From the NCBI GenBank assembly GCA_043804925.1, contig JAZDIP010000048.1, positions 1 to 64,000 of the forward strand: 64,000 nucleotides of DNA, in the 5' to 3' direction. Position 1 is the first letter of the stretch. Each line of letters opens with the position of its first letter. This document shows, piece by piece, positions 52,588-60,711 of this stretch. A program made the translations under genes and the position numbers. This DNA is from ChocPot-Mid sp043804925 (lineage in GTDB: Bacteria; Bacteroidota; Ignavibacteria; Kapaibacteriales; UBA2268). The notes under the pieces are model-generated. The model saw only the letters and a list, made by a program, of their open reading frames with translations, ran no database searches and was not told the DNA's origin.

Positions 52588-53658
52588 ATGATTTTAAAAG
52601 ATTTGGGCTACAATGAAAAATTTGAAGCTTACAGAATTGAGAATAAACTCGTTGATTTTGAGATAGGAAGAGTTAGTGCCGAACATAAGGAACGGTACAT
52701 TGTAAGGACAGTTCAGGACGAATACGAAGCCGAAATAACGGGTAACATGCGGTTTACTGCAAAAAGCCGTGAAGATTATCCCGCCGTTGGTGATTGGGTG
52801 GCAATGTTAACCTATGATAACAATTTCGCAATAATTCATAAGATTTTTCCGAGGTTCTCTGTTATTAAAAGGCAGGCAGTTGCCGAATTTGGAGAGATAC
52901 AAATTATTGCAGCTAACATTGATTATGCTTTTTTATTGCAAGCCGTTGACAGGGATTATAACATCAACAGGTTGGAACGTTACCTTACAATATGTAATTC
53001 ATCGAAAGTGAAACCTGCTATCGTCCTCAGTAAAATTGATTTGATAGATGAACTGCGTTTAAATGAAATTTTACAGAGCATAAAAGCACGTATTAGCGAT
53101 GTTCCCGTAATTGCGATTAGCAACGAAACTCAGCACGGATACAATGAAATTAATAAGTTTATTGAAAAAGGGAAAACCTATTGCATGCTTGGTTCTTCCG
53201 GTGTCGGAAAATCTACGCTATTAAATAATCTATCCGGCAGGCAAATCATGAGAACCGATACCATTAGCGAAAGTACGAACAAAGGAAGACACGTTACAAG
53301 TCACAGGGAATTGTTCGTACTCGAAAAAGGAGGTACTTTAATTGACAATCCCGGCATGAGAGAAGTTGCTGTTGCAGATGCCAGCGGAGGATTGGAAATA
53401 ACATTCGATAAAATTTACCGGCTTTCCGAAAATTGTAAATTCAAAGACTGTCAGCATATAAATGAGACCGGTTGTGCAGTAATTGAAGCTGTCGAAAAGG
53501 GTAGTATTGACAAATCAACCTATGAAAACTATTTGAAAATTGAAAGAGAAAATGAATATTTTGAATCAACCTTGATTGAAAGACGAAAGAAAGACAAGGA
53601 ATTCGGTAAAATGGTTAAGAATTTTAAGAAGGATATGAAAAACCATAAGTTCAGATAA
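52588..53658 (+). CDS. rsgA: Ribosome small-subunit GTPase RsgA
   Basis: A 356-residue GTPase that checks 30S maturation. An N-terminal OB fold (about 10-105) is followed by a circularly permuted GTPase: G4 LSKIDL (about 146), G1 GSSGVGKSTLLNNL (about 201), switch region RHVTSHRELF, G3 DNPGMRE (about 251). A zinc site CKFKDCQHINETGC lies about 282. The length is normal. It is a housekeeping gene sitting directly between TA modules and an orphan copy of the T9SS tail, an odd neighbourhood. The start is ATG 52588 with GGAG 14 bases upstream. Confidence 0.95.
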   Translation: MILKDLGYNEKFEAYRIENKLVDFEIGRVSAEHKERYIVRTVQDEYEAEITGNMRFTAKSREDYPAVGDWVAMLTYDNNFAIIHKIFPRFSVIKRQAVAEFGEIQIIAANIDYAFLLQAVDRDYNINRLERYLTICNSSKVKPAIVLSKIDLIDELRLNEILQSIKARISDVPVIAISNETQHGYNEINKFIEKGKTYCMLGSSGVGKSTLLNNLSGRQIMRTDTISESTNKGRHVTSHRELFVLEKGGTLIDNPGMREVAVADASGGLEITFDKIYRLSENCKFKDCQHINETGCAVIEAVEKGSIDKSTYENYLKIERENEYFESTLIERRKKDKEFGKMVKNFKKDMKNHKFR

Positions 53659-53672
53659 TAATAATTGATTAC

Positions 53673-53735
53673 GAAAATTATTTTGGAAAAGTGGTTTTGA
53701 TTAGGTAAACGCTGTTCAGTCGGTTGTTACAACCG
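53673..53735 (+). pseudogene. Orphan T9SS tail plus hairpin after rsgA
   Basis: GAAAATTATTTTGGAAAAGT... reads ENYFGKVVLIR-stop (53673-53708) and continues into the TCGGTTG hairpin (copy 3). 60 of 63 bases match 51213-51275. It is a gene end without its gene, 14 bp after the rsgA stop. Confidence 0.85.
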
Positions 53736-53765
53736 AATGTGATTATAAATTTTTAATTTTCGAAT

Positions 53766-54950
53766 TTACCTTAATAACTTCTTCAATATTATATTTAAAG
53801 TATCTTTTAGATTTTCGCTGAAACCTGCCTGAGAAAAAACAATTTTACCTTTTTTGTCCATCATGTATATCGTCGGGTAACCGCTAACAAGATATAAGCT
53901 GTCAGGTGTATTATCTGTAAATATTATGGGATAACTCATCTCGTTGTGCTTAAGAAAATTCGGAATCTTATGTTTGTCTTTTTCATTATTATTCTTACTG
54001 TTAACACCTAAAACAATTAATCCTTTATCCTTGTATTTCTTATATAATTCATTCATATGAGGTATTGCCTTAATGCACCAGAAACACGACATATACCAAA
54101 AATCAAGTATAACAACTTTACCCTTATAATCCGAAAGATTTGATTCTTTTCCTGTCGGATAAATTTCACCGGAAAAGTCAGGTGCATGGGCTCCATTTTT
54201 TAATAGTTCAGGTTCGACATATTTCTCTTCTTTGTACACTTCATATTTGTATGCTTTGGAAAATTTCTTGACCCTGTTTTTAATATAATCTTTTTCAACA
54301 ACATCGAATTTAACATTCTTCAAGCTCCATTCAGTATATTGATAGTTCCCCTGAAATTTCACTTTAAAACTTATTTTTTCAATAACATCTTCATCCCTGT
54401 TAATTAGAAGAATCTTCCGCATATCTGTCATATCCCCATCGTCAGGATACTTAATAGTTACTCTCCAATAATCCATATTATTCACAGTTGCTTTAGCCAT
54501 GTGAATCTTTGCAGTTGTATCGTTCAAAATACTTTTAAGTTTTTCAATATTCAGGAAAAACACATCCTTTATATCACCGGAAACAGTTCCTGTCATTGCC
54601 CAGGATTGCCCCTTGTGAGCATCATATTCGGTTATAGTTTTTTTAGCGTGGTATATAGAATATATCTTTTTTAAGTCATAATATAATTCTGTTGAGTCAG
54701 ACGTTTCATGCCAAACAAATCCATTAAACAATGTGTCGGAAGTATCCCTGATTAATTTACATTTGGCTTCAATTGATATTGTGTCATCCTTGTTAAGATA
54801 TTTCATTTTATAATCTATATCATAAGAGATACTTTTAGAAATTGAGTATTTTTCATAAACATCATTAAGTACTTCTTTAATAGTCTTGTCTTTTTCGGAA
54901 CAGCTATATGACAACGTAATAATAAGAATCAAGTATATCAGATTTTTCAT
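53766..54950 (-). CDS. TlpA-like thioredoxin-fold lipoprotein
   Basis: A 394-residue lipoprotein. The signal ends TLSYSC (Cys about 17). Residues about 25-225 form a LolA/outer-membrane-carrier-like beta region (YSISKSISYDIDYKMKYLNKDD, YDLKKIYSIYHAKKTITEYDAHKG). The C-terminal part (about 255-394) is a TlpA/AhpC-TSA domain: APDFSGEIYPTGKES, VVILDFWYMSCFWCIKAIPHMNELYKKYKD and YPTIYMMDKKGKIVF. The active-site pair is CFWC, preceded by Ser instead of the usual Trp. It should reduce or shuffle disulfides in the periplasm. The partner is unknown. Isolated gene. Confidence 0.88.
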   Translation of the reverse strand: MKNLIYLILIITLSYSCSEKDKTIKEVLNDVYEKYSISKSISYDIDYKMKYLNKDDTISIEAKCKLIRDTSDTLFNGFVWHETSDSTELYYDLKKIYSIYHAKKTITEYDAHKGQSWAMTGTVSGDIKDVFFLNIEKLKSILNDTTAKIHMAKATVNNMDYWRVTIKYPDDGDMTDMRKILLINRDEDVIEKISFKVKFQGNYQYTEWSLKNVKFDVVEKDYIKNRVKKFSKAYKYEVYKEEKYVEPELLKNGAHAPDFSGEIYPTGKESNLSDYKGKVVILDFWYMSCFWCIKAIPHMNELYKKYKDKGLIVLGVNSKNNNEKDKHKIPNFLKHNEMSYPIIFTDNTPDSLYLVSGYPTIYMMDKKGKIVFSQAGFSENLKDTLNIILKKLLR

Positions 54951-55219
54951 ACTATATCCAAATAATAATTTATAAGTAATGAATCATTTTTTTAAGAATC
55001 AACTATTAAAAGTAAATTACAAAACAAAAGAGTTTTCTACAAGTTTTTTTTATTATCAACTATTTTGAGAATAAATTTTATTTTCAGAATCAATTCTTTG
55101 GTATTAGAGCCATAACAATATTTTGGAAGGATGAAAGTGAAAAAGTAAGCACCAATAACAAAAATAAAAAAAATCCGTATATTTGATATTATTATTAACA
55201 ATTATTTTGATATGTGTTT

Positions 55220-55783
55220 ATGAGTGAAAAAGAAAACAATAATCATTTTTGTCCGGTTGAGCATGCCGGTATATTAGACCAGTGGTGGAGGAAATTATTA
55301 CAAAATCCACACAAGATACTGAAAAACTATATTAAAGACGGCATGTCTGTTCTTGATATCGGTTGCGGTCCCGGATTTTTTACAATACCTGCGGCAAATC
55401 TTGTTGGAAAAAAAGGTAAAGTCGTAGCGGCAGACTTCCAGGAGGGTATGCTTGAAATTGTTAAAAAGAAAATACAGGGAACAGAATTTGAAAGTAAAAT
55501 TATACTTCATAAATGTGAATCCAATTCTACCGGTCTCAAAGAAAAATTTGACTTTATTCTTGCCTTTTATGTCGTCCACGAAACACCCAATCCCGAAAAT
55601 TTTCTCAAAGAAATGTCATCGCTATTAAAATCCGGAGGTAAGTTACTAATAGTTGAACCGTCTTTCCATGTAAAGATGAAGGAATTTCTTTCGACAATTT
55701 CATTAGCTGAAAAAGCCGGATTAACAGTTGTACTTCAACCAAAGATGTTTTTCAGCAGGGCAGTGTTATTGGAATTGAATTAG
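55220..55783 (+). CDS. SAM-dependent methyltransferase (class I)
   Basis: A 187-residue methyltransferase starting at ATG 55220 (MSEKENNNHFCPVEHAG). The SAM motif is VLDIGCGPGFFTIPAA (about residue 48); motif II-III includes GKVVAADFQEGMLEIV, and motif IV is FDFILAFYVVHETPN. The family resembles UbiE/arsenite-methyltransferase-like small enzymes. The N-terminal HFCPVEHAGILDQWWRK is typical of small uncharacterised Methyltransf_11/25 proteins with a Cys-His start. Substrate unknown. Monocistronic. Confidence 0.85.
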   Translation: MSEKENNNHFCPVEHAGILDQWWRKLLQNPHKILKNYIKDGMSVLDIGCGPGFFTIPAANLVGKKGKVVAADFQEGMLEIVKKKIQGTEFESKIILHKCESNSTGLKEKFDFILAFYVVHETPNPENFLKEMSSLLKSGGKLLIVEPSFHVKMKEFLSTISLAEKAGLTVVLQPKMFFSRAVLLELN

Positions 55784-55848
55784 AAATTCTACCAAATTAC
55801 ATTTTGTGATAAAACAACATCTTTCCCAATTTTTATCAAACCACACTT

Positions 55849-55877
55849 ATTATACAGCAATGAATATTTTATGTCAA
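55849..55877 (-). promoter_or_regulatory. Perfect sigma70-type promoter motif, antisense to the methyltransferase
   Basis: On the minus strand TTGACA (55877-55872), exactly 17 bp, then TATAAT (55854-55849). This is the classical consensus, not the Bacteroidota one, and would transcribe leftward into the 3' end of the methyltransferase gene. It could be chance in AT-rich DNA. Confidence 0.35.
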
Positions 55878-56054
55878 GTTCAAAAAAATGATTTGATATT
55901 ATTGTTTTTTTCATATATATTTACTTTTAGAAAGAAATATTTGATTTGAAAAAATATTTTTTATATATAGAAAAAGTACTATATACTTCGGATTTCAGCT
56001 TTCTCCTGACTTTCGTAAAAATTAATAAGACGCATTTATTTTATTATTGTTATT

Positions 56055-56123
56055 GACGATGTCTTTATAAAGAAGATACAAACTTAAATAATTATTTAAG
56101 TTTTGTATAGCTATCACATCGTC
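56055..56123 (+). promoter_or_regulatory. Long double hairpin upstream of the macro-domain operon
   Basis: The outer stem is GACGATGT (56055-56062) with ACATCGTC (56116-56123), a perfect 8 bp. The inner stem is ATACAAACTTAAAT (56076-56089) with ATTTAAGTTTTGTAT (56094-56108), 14 bp with one bulge and the loop AATT. It lies about 160 bp before ATG 56282 and could be a leader structure or a bidirectional element. Confidence 0.55.
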
Positions 56124-56281
56124 TGAGTTGATATAAAAAAGCGTATTGTTTTGCATAGTTTTATTTGTTATTATAGTAAAATGATGTACGTATAAAATAC
56201 TTCATTTTGCAAATCTTAAAACTATAAGCTAAAAGAATTGGTAAAAAGAACTTATTAATAAATTAAGAAAGGATGTTGGCT

Positions 56282-56824
56282 ATGGCCACAAGTTTTAAAA
56301 TCAACCAATCAGAACTGGAATTGATGAGAGGTGATTTGACTGCTCTCGAAGTTGAGGCATTCGTATTTTATGCCCGTTCAGATTTATCTCTTGGTTCCGG
56401 ATTTGGAAATGCTATCTCAACACGAGGGGGACCTACGATTAAGCAAGAGCTGGAAAAAATTGGTAAGGTGAATCCCAATGAAGCCATAATTTCTTCCTCA
56501 GGAAATTTAGCCGCTAAACATATAGTTCACGCTGTCGGTCCTAAATTTCAGGAAGAAAATTTTAGCGCCAAGTTAAAAACTACCATGGAAAACACATTGG
56601 AAAAAGCAGATGAAAAAGGAATATCTGAGATAGCCTTCCCAATTATGGGTGGTGGTTTCTATGGATTACCTTTCGACACCTGCATTCAAATTATGCTCGA
56701 AAGTATAAATAAACATCTGTCAGGTACTGCAAGTTTGAAAAAAGTTATTCTCTGTGCTAACGATAATAGGGAATTCCGCATGTTCGAATCAAATTTAAAT
56801 AAATATTTCGGAGGGGAAAAATGA
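56282..56824 (+). CDS. Macro-domain protein with altered nucleotide-site motif
   Basis: A 180-residue protein starting at ATG 56282 (MATSFKINQ), with AAAGG about ten bases upstream; ATG 56273 would abut that site. The macro fold is clear: LELMRGDLTALEVEAFV, RGGPTIKQELEKIG, AIISSSGNLAAKHIVHAVGP, ISEIAFPIMGGGFYGLPFD and VILCAND. The usual NAAN motif, whose Asn aids ADP-ribose hydrolysis, is replaced by FYARSDL, so it probably binds but may not hydrolyse ADP-ribose or a related nucleotide. Its stop overlaps the next start by ATGA, tying it to the cytochrome b/iron-sulfur operon. Confidence 0.85.
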   Translation: MATSFKINQSELELMRGDLTALEVEAFVFYARSDLSLGSGFGNAISTRGGPTIKQELEKIGKVNPNEAIISSSGNLAAKHIVHAVGPKFQEENFSAKLKTTMENTLEKADEKGISEIAFPIMGGGFYGLPFDTCIQIMLESINKHLSGTASLKKVILCANDNREFRMFESNLNKYFGGEK

Positions 56825-57495
56825 GCGAGGCATTACATTTCGCAGAACATAGCTTACAAGAAGTTGCACTGGTTATTATGGCTATTGTTTATACCACCCG
56901 TTTGTTTTGGCTATTTCGATTTAAAGCAGGAAAAGATCGTCAGATGGAGACAGGTATGCCCGACACAAGCAAAAGGAAAGGAATACTATATTCTTGGGCA
57001 AATATTTTTATGCCATGGGCAATGGAAAGTACACGTATGCACTTCCTGATTTATGCCCAGTTTGTCATATTCCATATTGGAGTAACTTTAGCAATTATTC
57101 TATCATTCCTAATACCTTATGCACCCGAAATTATAGGAATTGCATGGCTGGCAACAACTTTTCAGGTTATTATCGGTGCCGCCTGTTTGGTCGGATTGTA
57201 CCGTATTTACAGACGAATAAAGAGACCTGTTATGAGGGCAATAAGTACACCAGATGATTATTTTTCGCTGATACTTATAACCATTTGGTTCTTTTTTGCA
57301 ACGCTATCGGTTCCGAATAAACCGGAAAACGGCGAGACTGTATTATTAATATATTTCTGGCTGACTGCATTTTTCCTTATTTATGTGCCATTCAGCAAAA
57401 TATCGCATTACCTTTATTATCCATTTACAAGATATTATTTTGGAAAAACCATGGGGTATCGCGGAGTATATCCCTTGCGTGGAACCAGGCAATAA
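56821..57495 (+). CDS. Cytochrome b-type membrane subunit (HdrE/DsrM/NarI-like)
   Basis: A 224-residue inner-membrane protein with five hydrophobic helices (about 11-30, 72-97, 103-125, 142-160, 170-190). Several His lie in or beside helices (MHFLIYAQFVIFHIGVTLAI and KISHYLYYPFTRYY) and are candidate heme b ligands. The layout fits the gamma-subunit family that oxidises menaquinol and passes electrons to an HdrD/DsrK-type iron-sulfur protein, here the next gene. It overlaps the macro-domain gene by ATGA and is 33 bp upstream of the next start. Confidence in the quinol role comes from family knowledge and gene order. Confidence 0.85.
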   Translation: MSEALHFAEHSLQEVALVIMAIVYTTRLFWLFRFKAGKDRQMETGMPDTSKRKGILYSWANIFMPWAMESTRMHFLIYAQFVIFHIGVTLAIILSFLIPYAPEIIGIAWLATTFQVIIGAACLVGLYRIYRRIKRPVMRAISTPDDYFSLILITIWFFFATLSVPNKPENGETVLLIYFWLTAFFLIYVPFSKISHYLYYPFTRYYFGKTMGYRGVYPLRGTRQ

Positions 57496-57528
57496 TTGAT
57501 TATTAAAGAAAGAAAAACGGAGAAACTT

Positions 57529-59256
57529 ATGAACAATAGAACATACAAAGCAAATAAACTACTCGAGGCGATGTCAAAAAAACTGAACCGGCAGATAGTC
57601 GGCTCATTGGTAGCATGTGTACATTGCGGATTATGTACTGAAAGCTGTCATTATTTTTTGACAAATCCCGATGACCCGACTTATGCACCTGCTTACAAAG
57701 CTGACAGGATGCGTAAGATATTTAAAAGGCATTTTGACTGGACAGGAAGAATATTGCCATGGTGGGTTGGTGCAAAAAGTGTTTTTACCGACGAAGAACT
57801 TGAAGAGTTAAAAGACATAGCTTTCGGTAAATGTACGAATTGCCGGAGATGTTCCATCAATTGCCCGATGGGAGTGGATTTTGCTTCATTCAACAGAGTT
57901 ATGCGTGGATTGCTGGTCTCTGTCGGTGTTATGCCCGAAGGAGTGGCTGTAGTCAGTAAAGACCAATGGGAAATTGGCAACCAGATGGGCGTATTACCGG
58001 AAGATTACATTGACACTTTAGAATGGATGTCCGAAGAAATGCAATCAGACCTTGATGACCCGACTGCAGTCATACCAATAGACAAAATGGACGCAAATGT
58101 CGTATATACTATTAATCCACGTGAAGTTAAATATGACCCGCGTACCATATCCTATGCAGGAAAAATATTCCATCTTGCAGGAGAGAACTGGACAATGCCA
58201 AGCGAAGGTTGGGATATGACAAACTTTGGTTTATTCTCAGGTGATGATGCTCTCGGTGGTGCAGTAGCACTCAGGGTGTATGAAAAACTTAAAGAACTTC
58301 GCGGTAAAAAGCTTGTAATATCCGAATGCGGACACGGATACCGTTCCACAAGATGCGAAGGTCCCAACTGGGCAGGCGTAAACCAGGACTTAATTATGGA
58401 AAGTTCCGTAATCACAATGCTGAATTATATAAAAGAAGGAAAAATTAAAGTTGATAAGACAAAGAATAAGGGTTCATACACATTCCACGATTCTTGTAAT
58501 AACGCCAGAAGTTGCGGACTTTTTGAAGAGCCCAGGGAATTACTTCAACTTGTTGTTGAAGATTTTCGTGAAATGTATCCTAACCGGAATGAGAACTACT
58601 GTTGTACCGGTGGTGGTGGAGCTATGTCCATGTCCGAGTATACACCAAGACGATTAAAATCTGCAAAGGTAAAAGCTGACCAGCTTAAAGCAACAGGAGC
58701 AACTGTTGTCGTTACCTCCTGTCACAATTGTGTTGATGGCTTGACTGATTTAATCAAACACTATGAGTTAGGCATTGAAGTAACCCAGTTGGTTAATTTA
58801 GTAGCCAATGCACTCATAATACCTGAAAAACCTGCTATGGTAGAAGTTCCACCTGTCGAGAAAGTAGTAAAATTACCATTGGCAGGAAGAAAAATCCTCG
58901 TTGTTGACGATGAACCGGATATATTGACTTATTTCAGTATGGTTCTTGAAGACAACGGTGCAACCGTTATTCAGGCAGCAGACGGCGAGACTGCTATCGA
59001 TCTATGTATCAAAGAAAAACCTGATTTGATGACTCTTGACATAAACATGCCAGGTAAAGACGGCGGATGGGTTTTTGAAAATCTCAGGAAAAATCCAGAT
59101 ATTGCTCTTACAAAGGTTTGCATTGTTACAGGACGTCCTGAATTGAGAAGATTAATTTACGACAGACCAGTGCCAATGCCAGAGGGTTATCTTGACAAGC
59201 CGGTTGATGAGGAAACATTATTATTTAATGTTAGAAAAATAATCGAGGTTGGTTAA
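57529..59256 (+). CDS. HdrD/DsrK-like iron-sulfur reductase fused to a receiver domain
   Basis: A 575-residue protein, ATG 57529 with GGAGAAA seven bases upstream. Two [4Fe-4S] motifs: C30-x2-C33-x2-C36-x3-C40 and C102-x2-C105-x2-C108-x3-CP. The CCG part has ISECGHGYRS (degenerate first half), FHDSCNNAR, NYCCTGGGGAMSM and TSCHNCVDG, which would bind the catalytic cluster. After a Pro/Val-rich linker (PEKPAMVEVPPVEKVVKLP) comes a complete receiver (453-575): acidic pair D460/D461, phospho-acceptor D504 (MTLDINMPG), T534 and K557. Fusion of an HdrD-type reductase to a receiver is unusual and suggests control of electron transfer by phosphorylation. The kinase at 59269 follows 12 bp later. Confidence 0.88.
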   Translation: MNNRTYKANKLLEAMSKKLNRQIVGSLVACVHCGLCTESCHYFLTNPDDPTYAPAYKADRMRKIFKRHFDWTGRILPWWVGAKSVFTDEELEELKDIAFGKCTNCRRCSINCPMGVDFASFNRVMRGLLVSVGVMPEGVAVVSKDQWEIGNQMGVLPEDYIDTLEWMSEEMQSDLDDPTAVIPIDKMDANVVYTINPREVKYDPRTISYAGKIFHLAGENWTMPSEGWDMTNFGLFSGDDALGGAVALRVYEKLKELRGKKLVISECGHGYRSTRCEGPNWAGVNQDLIMESSVITMLNYIKEGKIKVDKTKNKGSYTFHDSCNNARSCGLFEEPRELLQLVVEDFREMYPNRNENYCCTGGGGAMSMSEYTPRRLKSAKVKADQLKATGATVVVTSCHNCVDGLTDLIKHYELGIEVTQLVNLVANALIIPEKPAMVEVPPVEKVVKLPLAGRKILVVDDEPDILTYFSMVLEDNGATVIQAADGETAIDLCIKEKPDLMTLDINMPGKDGGWVFENLRKNPDIALTKVCIVTGRPELRRLIYDRPVPMPEGYLDKPVDEETLLFNVRKIIEVG

Positions 59257-59268
59257 AAGGTAAATACT

Positions 59269-60696
59269 ATGGAACTTCCATATCAACAGTATTTTGATTC
59301 AATGCCCTGTTATCTGACAGTGCAGAATCCCGAATTAAAAGTTATTGTCGCCAATCAAAAATTCATTAAGGAATTTGGCGACTATCAGAACAGGTATTGT
59401 TTTCAGGTCTATAAGCACAGACCTGACAAATGTGAATATTGCGCTGTCGAAAAGACTTTTAAAGACGGAATCCCCAGGACAAGCGAAGAGCAGGTAAGTA
59501 ATTTAAATGGTAAAAATATATCCGTTCTGATAAATACTACTCCCATTAAAAATGATAAAGGAGATATAGTCGCAGTAATGGAGATGTCAACTGACGTAAC
59601 TGACATCAAAGAACTGCAACGAAAATTCAAAGAAAACGAGGAAAGATATAAAATGCTATTCGAAGAAGGACCCTGCTTTGTATCAATCCAGGACGTTGAT
59701 TTCAATATTATTAATGCCAACAAGCTACACAGGGAAACATTCGGCTCCTATCTTGGTTGCAAGTGCTACAAAGTTTACAAACACAGGGAAGAAGAATGTT
59801 ATCCATGCACTGTTCGGCGAACTTTTGAAGATGGAAAAATTCATACTCACGAAGAAGTTGTTACGACTCAGGACGGCAGGACTATTAATTGTATGGTCCA
59901 TACCGCTCCTATCACTGACATTCACGGCAAAGTTGCCCAAGTTATAGAAATGAGCGTCGATATCACAGCGTTACGTGAGTTGCAGGACCAGTTAACATCA
60001 ATAGGACTTCTTATAAGCTCGATATCACATGGTATAAAAGGACTGCTGAATGGATTAAATGGTGGTATATATCTTGTCAACAAAGGTATCGAATTGGATA
60101 ACAAAGACCGCTTGCTTAAGGGCTGGCAAATGGTGCTGAGAAATGTTGACCGGATAAAAAGTATGGTTATGGACATCCTCTACTATGCCAAGGACAGGGA
60201 ACCGTATTGGGAGCAAATTTCTGCTCTCGAAATCGCCCAAGAGTCCTATGATGTTGTTAAAGATAAGGCAAGTGAATTGGGAATAACTTTAGATATTGAC
60301 CTTGATAAGGAAATCGGAGATTTTGATTGCGACAGAAAAGCTATAAGAGCTTTATTGGTTAATCTTCTTGAGAACTCTATCGACGCCTGTCGTGTAGATA
60401 AAAGCAAAGAGATACATAATGTAAGTTTCTCATTGCAAGGTAATGAGAATAATGTCTTTTTTAATATATCAGATAATGGAATTGGAATGGACCAAGAAAC
60501 CCGGGAAAAAGCATTTAGTTTATTCTTCTCGTCAAAAGGGGGAGAAGGCACAGGACTTGGTTTGTTTATTGCAAATAAAATCACTACTTCTCACGGTGGA
60601 AAAATAGAAATCGAATCAGAGCCGAGAAAAGGTAGCTCTTTTATTGTAACAATTCCAAGACGGAGTATTGATTTATCGTCCAGGGATTTCAAATAA
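59269..60696 (+). CDS. Double-PAS histidine kinase with repeated Cys motif
   Basis: A 475-residue soluble kinase without membrane segments. Two PAS domains each hold the same cluster: C44-x10-C55-x2-C58 (CFQVYKHRPDKCEYC) and C166-x10-C177-x2-C180 (CYKVYKHREEECYPC), followed by ...TFxDG. Three close Cys suggest metal, iron-sulfur or thiol redox sensing. The H-box is SISHGIKGLLNGLNGG (H254). The HATPase has LLVNLLENSIDAC, ISDNGIGM and GGEGTGLGLFI, all intact. The likely phosphate acceptors are the fused receiver just upstream and the single-domain receivers at 60712 and 61122. No output domain of its own. Confidence 0.92.
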   Translation: MELPYQQYFDSMPCYLTVQNPELKVIVANQKFIKEFGDYQNRYCFQVYKHRPDKCEYCAVEKTFKDGIPRTSEEQVSNLNGKNISVLINTTPIKNDKGDIVAVMEMSTDVTDIKELQRKFKENEERYKMLFEEGPCFVSIQDVDFNIINANKLHRETFGSYLGCKCYKVYKHREEECYPCTVRRTFEDGKIHTHEEVVTTQDGRTINCMVHTAPITDIHGKVAQVIEMSVDITALRELQDQLTSIGLLISSISHGIKGLLNGLNGGIYLVNKGIELDNKDRLLKGWQMVLRNVDRIKSMVMDILYYAKDREPYWEQISALEIAQESYDVVKDKASELGITLDIDLDKEIGDFDCDRKAIRALLVNLLENSIDACRVDKSKEIHNVSFSLQGNENNVFFNISDNGIGMDQETREKAFSLFFSSKGGEGTGLGLFIANKITTSHGGKIEIESEPRKGSSFIVTIPRRSIDLSSRDFK

Positions 60697-60711
60697 ACTA
60701 AGGGTAACAAA

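Larger units (their letters stand above)
55784..56281. other. 498-bp intergenic region before the redox-signalling locus
   Basis: Contains a sigma70-like promoter pointing left (55849-55877), AT-rich DNA and a double hairpin (56055-56123). A 41-codon open frame on the minus strand from 55913 (MKKTIISNHFFELDIKYSL) has no support beyond being open. Confidence 0.55.

Noticed and set aside
55790..55913. 41-codon minus-strand frame MKKTIISNHFF...
   Set aside because: It has no clear ribosome site or family, and it overlaps the promoter-like motif. Not listed as a gene.
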